A DNA stretch of 64,000 bases from Amblyomma americanum (GCF_052857255.1 NC_135497.1:182416777-182480776); one strand, 5' to 3'; counted from the first letter of the stretch, positions 33,763 through 45,661 are shown. Made by a program: numbers and translations. Notes: a model not told the origin generated them from the sequence alone.

Positions 33763-34960
33763 CCACAGCAAGCTCATCCAGGGAAACGTACCTCTCGCTA
33801 CGTATATCCTGGCATAGCCGAGCTAAGTCACCGCCAGTTTTTCAATCTGCACTGTCATCGCACACTGCACGGGCTTCTAGTATTTCGCCTTCATCGAAAT
33901 TGCGACTGTGCACCGCCGCCGGGATCGAGCTCGCGTCTTTCGGGCCAGCTAGCAGTCGAAGCACCATACCCACTGAGCCACCACGGCGTCATAGGTTACG
34001 AAGGTTCACTTTGTATTTCAAACTAGACGCAGTAGTCGAATACGAATCTTGAATGTAAATGAACCGGACGGCGCGATTCTGCACCGCTTCTAGTGTTAGA
34101 GAGGTGTTAGACATGTCAGGGTGCCAAACTGTTGACGAGTGTTATAATTTAAGGCGAACATAGGGTAGGTATGCTAACAATTTTATCGATGGAGTAGCAA
34201 TCCGCAGATTACGGCGAAAAAAACCAAGGCTGCAGTTTTTTTTTATTGCGACAGTGTGACTGAAGGTTGCAGTTGACCTCAATATTGATGTTTTTAATAT
34301 GGGGTGTCCGTGTTAGATTATGAGTTAGAGCAATGACAAAGTGCTCAGACGAAGAAACAGCTAAAATGTCAAAACCGGATAGGACGTGTTTGGATGCAAC
34401 TTTGGACTGCGTGCGATGGAAAAAAATGAAGCATGTCTTGCTTATATGAGGTGACATTAACTAGAATGCACCAGGTTTCGATTCGTTTAAGATCCTATTG
34501 AAGGATGCCAGTACTGTTAAAAATAGGACGGCGAATTACGCAGTAAGAGGCTAATAATCAGGTGTTACAGGAAGACTCGTGGGCGCTCCATTAATGTCGC
34601 AGAAAAAGGAAGGGGACGAGCTCCGTCCCCTGAGCAACACTTGAAATAACCGGGAAACGGGGGGGGGGGGGGGGGGATATTTTCTGGCATAGACGAATTG
34701 TTCTCTGTCGGTCAGAAAGTTGTGAATCCTTTCCATGACTAAACGGTTACGGTTTAAGCGCGAATTTTGCGTCCCTGTGATTCTCTGCCGTTTCCATAAC
34801 GCGCCGCACTCCTTGTATGAAGTCGCCTGATTTTGTTCGATGTGAAGTTTCTGCACTGAAGAGCCTGCTAACGAGACTGGATCCGCTTCAAGGATGTGCC
34901 TGTGAGTGCAGCTATTCCGGCGCATTTGAATGCTGCTGCATAGCACAAACTTTATCAAAG

Positions 34961-35665
34961 TTGTCGGTATGGCTGGCTCTCAAGAAGGGTTTCTGTTCCT
35001 GCAGTTACCTTATCTATATTAATCGGTTTACTGCTCAAAAACAGCGTACTCCACTTGGTTATTTGCTAGCGATAGTGAGACCTCATCGCGTCATTGCCAA
35101 TTTTTATGCCACGTTTCGCTACAGCCCGATGTTGGCGTCGTGTTTCGGGGGCATTTCACATTGCTAGTGAAATGCGATGTAAACTAGAGTTTTTCAAAAA
35201 ATCCAAAGGAAATGAAAGCGGCAGCTCTGCCAAGTGCTTCCTGTAGAGTTAACTGGCACCCTTTGCGTCATCGATATAGTATGTGGTGTAGTATGCGATA
35301 TATACTCAGATATTACAACGGGTGAGTCGCTGTATTCATTTCTATTCCAGTTGAATTCCTTTAGACTCAAATTATTTCATACTCAAATACCAGCGGTTAA
35401 AATTCCGCGGGAAAATGCGTGAGTGCAGCCATTGATGGCCTACCTGCCATAAAAAGGGTGTTCGCTGAATTAACGAAAAAATAAAAACAAAATCCTTGCG
35501 TCTTAGTGATGCCTAATTACATTTGGTGTAACACATCTTGCTGCTCTTTCTTCTGTTACACGCTATAGTATCTTGTTAAATGTTTCACTCATTTCTTTAC
35601 TGATTATCGACCTTATTTCTTTCTGCTTATGAGAAGACTGGGGCGCGCATACCGAATACCGACAT
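34961..35665. other. Unassigned stretch
   Basis: No gene recognised. It may include further upstream decay of the LINE ending at 34960, which I cannot read. Confidence 0.35.
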
Positions 35666-35674
35666 TAAGTTTGC

Positions 35675-36000
35675 CCCGCCGCGGTGGCTCAGTGGTTAGG
35701 GCGCTCGACTACTGATCCGGAGTTCCCGGGTTCGAACCCGACCGCGGCGGCTGCGTTTTTATGGAGGAAAAACGCTAAGGCGCCCGTGTGCTGTGCGATG
35801 TCAGTGCACGTTAAAGATCCCCATGGTGGTCGAAATTATTCCGGAGCCCTCCACTACGGCACCTCTCTCTTCCTTTCTTCTTTCATTCCCTCCTTTACCC
35901 TTCCCTTACGGCGCGGTTCAGGTGTCCAACGATATATGAGACAGATACTGCGCCATTTCCTTTCCTCCCAAAACCAATTATATATATATAATTATAATTA
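35675..36000 (+). mobile_element. Full-length tRNA-derived SINE with 9-bp target duplication
   Basis: The head GCCGCGGTGGCTCAGTGG (A box) and GGTTCGAAC (B box) can fold as a tRNA: the first seven bases after CCC (GCCGCGG) pair with CCGCGGC about 70 nt later. The body carries GTCAGTGCACGTTAAAGATC and GGTGGTCGAAATTATTCCGG, then a long pyrimidine-rich tail ending CCAATTATATATATA. TAAGTTTGC at 35666-35674 and 36001-36009 is the target duplication. This is the long-tailed subfamily, shared with 58597-58912. Confidence 0.9.
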
Positions 36001-36009
36001 TAAGTTTGC

Positions 36010-36779
36010 TTCGCACATCCAAACCCAAAGGAGTGGAACATCTTAACTTATTCAGCTGTAGTGCACCTAAATCCACAGAGAAAAATATACAGCCAGTAGC
36101 CGGTGATATTATTCGGCAACGCCGTTCCTTTACTAATTAATTGTTTGGTGAGGTGGGCGTTTAGGGTGTGGATACAAACAAACAAAAAATTATGCTGGTA
36201 ACAGCGTGCTCAAGCAGACATCTGTTACAGATGTTCGGGAGACTGCACATTGCCGTACCGTGAAACGCGTCCTCCTGACCGATGGGTCTTGAGAGAAGCT
36301 CAACGGGGCGGCTTCGTGGTGGCTGAGGAGAGAGAACGTAGAGCAAAACATTTACTTCTAATCAGAACGCACGCATGCACGCCCTGACGCGCGAATACGT
36401 TCGAGCGTAGGCACACGTGTGCGCCCCTGGCCCACTGCACTGAAGAGATGGACGGTTTTCACTCGGCCCAAAGGAAATTGTTTAGTCTGTTTCCATTGCA
36501 GGAAACTGGCACGCGATTCTGAAAAAGAGTGGAAATAATGGCCGCTCACAGCGCAAGCCTGAACCACACATTTCACTTGTCGCGCGCAGATGTTCGAAGA
36601 GCAGGAGTTTCAATGTAATCCGAAATATATAGGGATGCAGTTATGGGGGTCGTTGTCAGGTCTAAGAGATGCAATATCCGGGGAAAAAATGAAAGGAAAG
36701 GGGGGCCTTCATATCAGGGACAAAAATATGCACAGCGATTATGCGAAAAAAGCTGCTAGGGTGACGAGTAACGCTATTG
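36010..36779. other. Unassigned stretch
   Basis: No gene recognised; the plus frame at 36590-37021 has no known domain. Confidence 0.4.
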
Positions 36780-37680
36780 ACAGCTCGCCGCTTGACGCCG
36801 CTCCGGGCGCTGAACAATCTCGGCTCATAACCGCATGCAAGCGTCACTCACACCTGACACACATCGGGCAGCATTCAATGGCTGTACAATCGATTGTGCG
36901 GCCGAGGTTGGCTGCGCGCCGTGAATGCGAAACGAAGCTCCCTCGGAAAAACTGTGCCGACATTTCGCGCCGCAGCGGCAGTCGCCGCATCGAGGAGTGC
37001 CCGAGCGAGCCGCTCGCATGACGCTTGACTGACTGCTGTGTCCGCGGGCGGACGCTCTTTTGTTTCTTTGCCGCCGACGAGGGGAACGCGCTCACCACCC
37101 GTTCGATCGGCTCAATTGGGAAGGGGCCCTCTCCGAGCTGTTTGCGCTTAACGCGACTGCCGCGTATTTTCTCGCCCGCCGTATTTTCTCTTCATCGGCC
37201 GCGTGCGCGCACGTTTGTTCGCGGCGCGGTGTCGGTGGCCTCCGCGCATTGTATCCCGCCGGCCGCCGTTATTCCGGGCACTATCATTTCGCGCGCGCAG
37301 CGCAGCTTTCTCGGCGCCATCGCACGCACGCGCGGCCGCCCGGACGGCGGTAGCTGCCGCCGAGCGTCCGAAGTCCGTCACGCTTTGTGGCGCGCGGGCA
37401 TTTCGCGGCCTTTTGTGTGTATTTGCGTGCTACCCGTGCCTCGGCGCCTTTTATTTCTCGCCACTCGGCGGGGCTCCCTGTGTTGCTGTGTTTGTTCCGC
37501 GCAGCGGCAGCGGCGGCCAGTTGGTCCCCATCACGAGCCCCACTTATCCTCTGGGCGGGGTCGCGGCAGCAGTTGCTCAACTTGCGCTGAAAGGTGCGCT
37601 CGCCGTTGTTGTTTCCCTACTTTCTCGGTTTCGGCCCGCGAGATTGACGGCGACGAGAAGCAAGCGAGGGAACACCAGCC
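36780..37680. promoter_or_regulatory. CpG-rich island, possible promoter and 5' exon
   Basis: A block strikingly rich in CG dinucleotides (GCGCGCGCAGCG, CGCACGCACGCGCGGCCGCC and the like) in otherwise AT-leaning sequence. Long frames on both strands (for example 37025-37684 plus) follow from the paucity of stops and show no domain. Such islands often mark transcription starts; a donor-like GAAAG|GTGCGC at about 37592 could end an untranslated first exon on the plus strand. No downstream coding exon is recognised, so the gene is hypothetical. Confidence 0.35.
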
Positions 37681-38054
37681 GTGATATTCCTCTCGCGAAA
37701 CAAAGAGAAGTTTATAAGAGGAAGGTCATACACGACGTCAGTTTTTCTTCATTTACTCTTAATGGGATACAACACGAACTTTCGTTGCAGTTTCCAGGAT
37801 ACCACGCTACAGCCTTCCGCGATATAGTCGTCTCTGCCAGTGATAGAACATTGCGCTGGTGTCATTTCCAGTTTCGGCAAAAGCGTTTGGGGCTCTCTCA
37901 GTCGCTTCTAAAACCCGCTAAAGGAAGCGCGCCTTCTGTAGAGTTGATATATTGCGACCGGGAGCGAACAACACCCAGTTGAGAAGTGCCGTATGTTTTT
38001 CATCCACTGGTTCCTGGAATAAGCCCTTGGGCCTCGATAACTTTGTTTTTTTTT
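37681..38054. other. Unassigned stretch
   Basis: Nothing recognised between the CpG island and the minus-strand ORF. Confidence 0.35.
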
Positions 38055-38681
38055 TTAACGAAAACGCACTGATGACGGTTTTTGTACGCATACCTTGCCT
38101 ACTTGACGGCAGTTGGAGGCGATTCTATAATCAGGTCGTCTATGCAATCGCGTTACCGGCAAGCCCAACTTAGCCCAGAGCGCGGAGTAAGCCTCGTTCC
38201 TGAATCCACCAATTACCCAGCAGGGTGAAGCATGTGAACGCTGCAAGGATCGCAGATGAGGTGTGAGCTCCTTCCAAAGTAAGCCCAAGTTACAGTCACA
38301 TTCATCCAAGGGGCTGCAATTTTCTTCTCGTAAGGTAGGTAAAAGCTCTGCTCGGCCCCGTTGGTCACGAGCGTTGACCGCCGGTATGCGCGTGTCGGCG
38401 TTGCAATTAGCTTCACTTCGCGCAGGAAACTCTTCTGCTCGCATAGCCTTGCAGCACACTGCATTTTTTGACGGATGCAGAACTTTGCAGCCTCCGAAAT
38501 TGCGACGAAAGTAGTCAGGGCGGTGTTTGCATTCCTTCGTCGCCACTTGCTCTCGGTAGAGGTTCGGGCACGGCGGAGCTGGTGTGCATGTTGCCTCAGC
38601 CAACGATTTAGTGTTTTTCTGTGGAAATGAGGAGCCATTTCTGAAAGAAAGATGTGCATAGCTCTGCGGTAAACGTTTCAA
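38055..38681 (-). other. Cys-containing ORF of unknown nature
   Basis: An open minus frame of 208 codons. From about 38620 downward it is preceded by a good splice acceptor (CTCATTTCCACAG) and the peptide has clustered cysteines (ATCTPAPPCPNL, KECKHRPDYF, NFGGCKVL, NAVCCKA, ENCSPLDECDC). No family match is recognised and spacing fits no secreted tick family I know. No signal peptide or partner exon was found. It may be chance. Confidence 0.2.
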
Positions 38682-38699
38682 GATACACCTGACCAGAGC

Positions 38700-39568
38700 G
38701 CAGAAGAGAATGAAGGGCAGGCAGTGATGCTAACCAGGCTTACATCCGGTTGGTTTCCCCAAATATGAGGAATAAAGGCAGCTCGTGCGTAGGCGTCACC
38801 GCAGGTGATTCATAGTAAAAAAAAAAAAAAATCGGCAGAGACACTTAAGACTGCTTACGTGTGGAACTGTGAAAGCATTAATGTCTCTGTGTGCATTGAC
38901 ACCCACCCACACATACACCCCACACAAAGACGCGTATGACACCACCCACAATACTGTACGACGAACGGTTGCATCACAATTTTGAAACGAAAGTCTGGAA
39001 AGCCACACAATTGCAGGTGCGTATGTCGTTGGTTCGAATATCCATCGCAAGCTAGCCTCCAACTGACTATACACATATAATCTATATGCATCGAGAAATC
39101 GTATGACACCACCCGTAACGCTGTACGACAGAAGGCTGCGTCACAATTCTGGTACGAATATCAGGAAAACTGGCGCCACATGGAGGTCGCCCAGTGGCGA
39201 GTATATATAGACGAACGGCATGTGTGGGGTTGTCTGAAGTGGTGGTGCTCGGCTAGCTGTGTGCTTCAAATGCCCACCTGATAACATCACCCTGTTTTTC
39301 TTGCCATCACTGGGATTTTCTGTACCATCTGCGAGTACGCACGCACCAACCCACACACACATGCGGCCGGCTGTTCTCGTAATGGGGCTACTAACGCTTT
39401 CGCGTTCAGAAAAATATTGTCATTTGAGTTTACTGGCACAATGGCCAAAAAGCTCCATGACTAACGCCTGCACATAAGGCGGGATGAAAGACACGTTTTA
39501 GCAGTCATTTCAGAAAAGGCAAGCGCAAGCTTTGCTAGGAGAAAAAGCTCGCGCTCATTCGAAACAGG
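38700..39568. other. Unassigned stretch
   Basis: Contains a local near-duplicate: CGTATGACACCACCC followed by CTGTACGAC occurs at about 38932 and again at about 39100 (roughly 170 bp apart). No gene recognised. Confidence 0.4.
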
Positions 39569-39569
39569 T

Positions 39570-39658
39570 GGGTGCCTGGTGGCACTAGGGATCGAACCCC
39601 GCGCATGGTAAAGGGAAAACAAAAGCCCTGTGCACGAAGGGAGCCATTAAACCATGTA
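39570..39658 (-). repeat. tRNA-like fragment (SINE head or tRNA pseudogene)
   Basis: On the minus strand there is an A-box-like TGGTTTAATGGC and, about 50 nt later, a B box GGTTCGATCCC followed by TAGTGCCACC. The acceptor ends do not pair well and no SINE body of the family above follows. I read it as a tRNA-derived remnant rather than a working tRNA gene. Confidence 0.3.
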
Positions 39659-39844
39659 ACTTGCAAAAGTAGAAGTGCATGATATTCACAATGCGACGCA
39701 CAGGAAAGCACTCAGCTGTAGTTTTTGCTTTCCTGCGGCTTTCACACAGTCTGTGCGGGCATGGGCATGGCCATATAGCTTTAATTTCTGAAATTTCTTA
39801 GATACCATTCAGAGCTAGTAAACGAATTAGTTTGGCCTATAGTT

Positions 39845-40164
<320 letters not shown>

Positions 40165-42690
40165 AGTTTGTTAAATGTTCAATATTATTTTTTATATACA
40201 TGAAATGTAAAACAACTTCTAGTTTCACAGCCAAATGCTAGTGGCGGGTCCAATTAAAAAATAGGTTCAATATGTGGCCTACGCAGTAGAATTACACAAC
40301 AAAAGACTCGATAAAATGCTCAAGTAAGCACTTTAACATCACAGTACAGAACCAAGGTTAGGAGTACCACCTTAAATAAAAAATACACACCTCAATACAC
40401 AGAAAACTATATACATGGCAGTTGGAGGGGATGAAGGGGAATGGGGTTGGTAGCAGAAGGATCATTCTGGGAAATATTTCTGCTACAGAGAAACTTTCTG
40501 GGTAAGGTCCTAGGAAGATTGTAGCAGAAATAAGACCGAGAAGCTTTACCTTGTTGTGACCTGGAACCTTGTGCTTGCATTTACGGGGGATGAGGCCGCG
40601 CCCATAGCAATAATAAGCCATAATCTACTGACAAAGGCGATGAATGACGTTTAAAAATCACACACGAGATCCCGTGCCGGGCTCACTCTGTGAGATACGC
40701 TGAAGGAGTGTAGTTCTAGTGAACGTTGCACTGAGCAAACCCGCGTTCACTTCGTACAAACAGCGTACAAGACAAACAGCGTACAAGACAAACAGCGTAC
40801 AAGACAAAATTTATCCAGGCCTAGAAAATGTGTTCTCTCTAAAGGTCTCAATCTGGCATATTCTCTTGAATAGAACGGTCTCAGAGGAGTAGATGGTCAT
40901 GCAGATCGCGAATGCCAGTTTTCAACTGCTCTCTAACATGCAAATGCCGCATTTATTGTACCGCCCTACGTCAACATGCTTCAGCATATTAATATGCAGG
41001 TGCGATTTCCATACTTTGTAAGGTTGTTGAGCCGATTCACTCTTGCCCCCCTTTCTCTTTGCTATTGGCTTTGACACACGGGCTGGTAGCTGCCAAGAAG
41101 TGTCATTCGCTGGTTCCGGTATCAAAGCCGGAAACGGCCAATGGTTAACAGGCTAGATGATGAAGACAGAAAGTAATTGTAACAAAAAAAATAGCAGCAG
41201 CAATTCCACGCTGTAGCTCTAATAGCTCATTCAAACGCAGACATCGAAGTGGTCATCCACACGACTACAATTTTCAACCGCCGCTGCAGTAAAAAAAAAA
41301 AGTGCAACGAAGGTAAATTCTGTCGTATATGGCGTCTACTCAAAACAAATCGAACTCGACGAACCGGGCAACCCGGCTGCGCACCTATACATGAGCATTA
41401 ATTCGCTGACGCTGCCTCTTGATTGCGTTGTTGCACTACTCATTTCACGCCATTTGTGCGGTAGGAAATTACGCGGTGGCTTGCGCCGCCCTACATTTTT
41501 ATGTCTTACCGCAACGATCAAGCCAGGCAGCTTGCATGCAACTGCAGCTACTTCCACTTGGTGATTTGGGGCGTTTTTGATTCGAAAGACAAAGAAAGGG
41601 GTCGAGCGTTATGCCGTTTTAGCAAAAGGGGACGCTGACAACAGCGACACCTCAATGCCTACTGGTGTAGTTGGGCGTGTTCGTTGCACTCTTGAACAGC
41701 TGTCTGCTCCATGACAGCCCGTTCGGAGCAAGAGTCCGAACAGGTTGCCGTAGCGCACCTGAATAGTTCAAGTTGTTGTGTGCTTGCAGGGTTTACGAAA
41801 CTCTCTATAAACTTGCACTTGAAGAGGAGGAAGGAGGAGGATTACAAACAATTTATTGAAGACTAGCACCAAGGTCCTGTGAAAACGCGCTTGCTCTACT
41901 TTAGGAAGCAATCTTTTTTCTCAACAAGAAGGAAATTTTCATCATGGACTCTTTATGTCGTAAGCGTATGCCTTGCAGCTTTGTTAGCACGAAGCATGGC
42001 TGCAGTGCTCCAGCGCTTCTCAACTGGCTCCTTGCTTCTGCTGCTAGAAGTCTGTCTCCATTGGTCGCAACAGGACAATCACACGGCTATGCACAGTGTT
42101 GAAAACGATCTTCTCAGTCGTTACACCAACATGCGAGTGGCATCGCCGAAGCGAAGAGGAAGGATGTGCTGGCAACACGTCATCCGCAAACGCTCGTCTT
42201 CTGTGCCACTTTGTACACGGATCTAGTAGATTCGTGTGATAGGTTCGTATTAATAAACTCGGCGAATGAGCGCAAAGAGCGGAGCACGTGCTTATTTCGC
42301 CTCAGCGCAGTTTCTATGCATGCTAAGCGAGTTTGCGTTACAGAATTGCCGCATGGACGCACCGTCGCGCACCTTACGCTGCATGTGGCAAGGGCTTAAA
42401 CGCGTGCTTGCGGACGCGTTCAAGGTCCGTGCCAAAGCGCGCTCACTAAACAGGTCACAGCACCTGCAAATTATGGTCTCAAGGCTCTCTAGAAATTGGG
42501 ATTCCAGAAAGACCGCCAAACGTCTTGGAGAAACATAGAGGAAATGCTTGGTTCTACAGCTTATCGCGATTCAAAGGTTCCGTGTGATCATTAGTTCGGT
42601 AGCTTGATTGAGATGGCAGCTCGCGATGCGGAGGGACGGCATCCAGGGAAACTCGCGTATTAATTATAGACAACACAGTCTTGAAGCGAA
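40165..42690. other. Unassigned stretch with a short tandem repeat
   Basis: At 40761-40808 the 16-bp unit CAGCGTACAAGACAAA occurs three times exactly. No gene recognised elsewhere in the interval; the frames around 41879-42540 have no domain signature. Confidence 0.5.
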
Positions 42691-42698
42691 ATGGTTTC

Positions 42699-42864
<166 letters not shown>

Positions 42865-44409
42865 AAAAACAACATAATATTAACAATAGAAATATGGCAC
42901 CAGTAGCAGTTTAGTGATGCCACTGCACTGCACGCTACTTCTCAGCGACTGCCGCTAATTGGAACAGTGAGTGATGAATTTTTTGTTCAAGATGAGCTCT
43001 GCAGAAGAAAAGTAAACAATCTGTAGGAAAACGAAGAAGTCGGAGACTGATAACGCCCGCCGTAAGAACGCGCGCAATAGCAAAAACAAGAGCCAGTGAC
43101 TGTAACAGTCCAGGCGCCGAGCAGCTCGTTTACTGACTTCCCAAAGACTCGTGAGCTACAGATTAAAGGCCCCGGTCTTAAATAAACCTCCCGAACAAGA
43201 AACGCTTCGCTGGAAGGACAGTATTACGTTCCACGCTTCACTTGCCGCTCAGTTTAGCTCGCGGCTTTGAAGCGAGGGTCGAATGCGGAAACGACTGCCT
43301 AGGAATGACTCAAGTCGGCAGCCGTAAAGTGCTCGCCAGATTCGTCCCAGGTGCTATAAAAAGACAGATAACTGGCGAACATAAAAAAAATTATGTTTTG
43401 CCCCATTGTCTGCCGCTGAATATACCAGCCGTAGCGCTTCACAGCGTTGTGACATACCACCATGACTCCGCTCAGTACTTCCTTTCCCTTGTGCTCACTG
43501 CTTCTCCTGACGGAGTGGTCACAACTCGCTTAGTTTTCAGGACGGATTGGCCGCACGCACGGTACGGTACGAAACGCATGTAGAGAACACTTGAGGGGAA
43601 ATATAAGCTTGAAACCAAAAATAAAGGCCGCCACCGTCTGGAAGACGTTCAAATAACGAGCGTTAGCTGTTTGGTTTACTAGAGGAAGAAAGCGAAGAAG
43701 AACGCGCCGCTCGCCTCGAGAAACGGAATGCAATAAATACCCTTTGAAACGGGTTGGATTGCCACCAAGCTCCGCGACGCATGCACGCACGCCGCCTAGC
43801 GGAGCGATCGCCGCCTAGCGCCATTTATCAGAGAAATTACGATGCACGTTTACCCATTGTCGAGTTGCATCCCCTCAAGATACGTCCCGAACGGAATTTG
43901 CTTCGTATGGGGGGTCAAGGTGGGTCTAGAATTCGGCCTGCGGTGCGATATGGTAACGCTTCAATTAGTATTTGCATGTATACATTGTTTACCTATTATT
44001 TAACTGTGGTTTTATTTCTATATCACAACCCATAGGGTTTTATTTGCCTACCAAATTCGGTATACAACTTTCCTCAGATGGGTGCCCGTTGTTGTCGGAG
44101 TATATATAGCGGAACGAATGCATGCATGTATAGCGGTCCCGTAACTGGACAGTTTTCTTAGCCATTTTAGGATATTTTTTGGTGAGGGGGAGAGGGGAGG
44201 AATGACAGGGCACAACCAATTTTAATGGCCGCCATCTTGGATTCGAGAAACCGAAACTATACCGCCATTTCGTCGCCTGACGTCATACCCACATAATTCC
44301 ACCCCATCCACCATATTGGACCGTGACGTCATCATTGGAACGCGGCAGATGGTTGTTTCTACAATGCTATTGTAGATCGCGCTACTAATGCGAGATGCGC
44401 TGTTTTCTA
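42865..44409. other. Unassigned stretch
   Basis: No gene recognised. Confidence 0.4.
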
Positions 44410-44550
44410 GTTGCAGCCACAGATGGCGCTTTGATCTCAGGGTGGTATGAGACCTCACAAAATCTCGAAACTTGATGAGTAGTTGCTGCCACAGATGGCG
44501 CTGTGATGAAGGGTCGTAGCAGACCCCATGAAATCTCGAAACGTGATGAG
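44410..44550. repeat. Two-copy 72-bp repeat with CTCF-like cores
   Basis: GTTGCWGCCACAGATGGCGC begins at 44410 and 44482. Each copy continues with TGATSWMAGGGT, AGACCYCA and AATCTCGAAACKTGATGAG. CCACAGATGGCGCT (44417 and 44489) resembles the AGRTGGCGC core of CTCF sites; this is motif resemblance only. Confidence 0.6.
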
Positions 44551-45330
44551 GAAGAGCTAACGCTCTTAATAGCAGGCGGTATAGCGATCCGAGCACAACA
44601 CAAATCGAACAGAAATACAGTGTCGTCGCGAGACGCTAAAACGTGCCTCAAAAATAAACTGGCTTGGAAGAGAGCTACACATTAGGCAGGTAAGCAAAAA
44701 GAAATGCTCGTCGTGGCTTATAGAGAAACACTTTTGAAAAACTTTGGTGCTTACAATGGCAAAGAACACATTTTATCGATATGCAAGACACCGGAAAGTA
44801 AAATAAAACCATGAATGGAAAAGGATTTTCAGGCTCGAAGAGAAGTTACCTCAATGAAATAAAAAAACGTAGTCTTGCATTTATGCAGGCGGTAACTGCT
44901 GAAGCAGAGTTCAGGGTTAAGCCCAATTTTTTTTTTTCGCAATGCTAGCTACTTCCTTCATTGCCATATCAAAACCGACTCTAATGTTCATACTGGACAA
45001 TTCCTCTTCATTAACTGAACGGCCAATTTTTTTTGACACAGGATCCTTTAGATGCATTATTTAGTGTAACGCAGACGCGTTCTAAAATTGAGAATGTTTT
45101 TGTAGCGATTCTCTGAAAGCAACAGCACGAGATACATTCGAGTGACATCTAATACCGCACAGAAAACTGCGTCGGTAAACAGTTGTGGTTATTTGTGACA
45201 AGTTCTTTTTCTGTTCGCGTGTGTATGCCGAAAAAATTAATATTACATGATCACATTGTTCTGTAATATCCTCACACACTGAAGCTTTTCTTAGGTCTGC
45301 GTATGCATACTCTCTCTCTCTCTCTCAATA
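44551..45330. other. Unassigned stretch
   Basis: No gene recognised; a CT microsatellite lies at about 45310-45326. Confidence 0.4.
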
Positions 45331-45362
45331 TATACGAGGGGTGCTCGAAAGTATTGCTCCTG
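45331..45362 (+). mobile_element. Possible mariner-like terminal repeat
   Basis: TATACGAGGGGTGCTCGAAA after a TA resembles one end of mariner-family transposons (TA target, then CGAGGG-rich terminal repeat). No opposite end or transposase frame was found in the following 400 bp, so at most a solo end or a decayed MITE. Confidence 0.35.
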
Positions 45363-45618
45363 AGTGTTTTTTTCTCGCGCTCAGAAAAGATATTTCTTCC
45401 CTTCTGCTCCACTTCCGTTCCCAGAAAAAGATATGATCTCCCAGATTGACAAAATGACGCCGCCCGTGTGCATTTCCGTCAGCGTCGCACTGGTGCCTCC
45501 ACCACACCAATCCACCATAACGGCGTTGTTGTTGTCTGACCCTCGTTTTGAACAATGCGCTGCGATTGGATTCCTAGTGGCAGAAATGTAAACTGTGCAT
45601 TGGGTTTGTGCGCAGTGC

Positions 45619-45661
45619 CACGGCCGGATGGGCGAGCACTTTTCGCTCCAGTCCGGCCGTG
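45619..45661. repeat. Short perfect hairpin
   Basis: CACGGCCGGA at 45619-45628 pairs with TCCGGCCGTG at 45652-45661 around a 23-nt loop. Function unknown; it may belong to the same repeat as the mariner-like end. Confidence 0.5.

Larger units (their letters stand above)
33261..33835 (+). mobile_element. 575-bp non-autonomous element with own promoter and small ORF
   Basis: This foreign block interrupts the SINE. It starts GCTAGCGAG and ends GTCACCGCC, and the SINE sequence AGTTT flanks it on both sides (33256-33260 and 33836-33840), which may be a 5-bp target duplication. It is GC/CpG-rich in its first 230 bp and contains a compact promoter and an 89-codon ORF. Clear terminal inverted repeats are not visible, so the class is unknown. 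Confidence 0.55.
33165..33991 (-). mobile_element. tRNA-derived SINE interrupted by a 575-bp insertion
   Basis: The right part (33836-33991, minus strand) starts CGCCGTGGTGGCTCAGTGGG and has B box GCTCGATCCC, then CGAAATACTAGAAGCCCG and GACAGTGCAG. The left part (33165-33260) resumes with the family 3' body (AATTATGCCGAGCCC, GGCGTCTCTTATATCC, GGGACGTTGAACCCC). Between them lies unrelated sequence. It sits inside the LINE at 32846-34960. Confidence 0.8.
32846..34960 (-). mobile_element. CR1/L2-like LINE remnant, split by a SINE
   Basis: Minus-strand reading. Near 34690-34720 there is IHNFLTDREQFVYA, followed in a shifted frame by a corrupted VPQGS..GP.LFL block. A C-terminal block DMSNTSLTLEAVQNRAVRFI lies around 34060-34120. 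The reading breaks at the SINE (33165-33991) and resumes beyond it with SSCDWNDLQSNVGHYI near 32930-32985, matching the usual WN.LP..V ending of these elements. The 3' end is T-rich on the plus strand near 32850-32875. There are multiple frameshifts, so it is not functional. Confidence 0.7.

Noticed and set aside
35679..35752. Possible functional tRNA gene at the SINE head
   Set aside because: The A and B boxes are followed by a SINE body and flanked by a target duplication, so it is a SINE and not a tRNA gene.
37025..37982. 219- and 259-codon frames in the CpG island
   Set aside because: Overlapping frames in several phases and both strands, rich in Arg/Ala/Pro as expected from GC composition; no domain.
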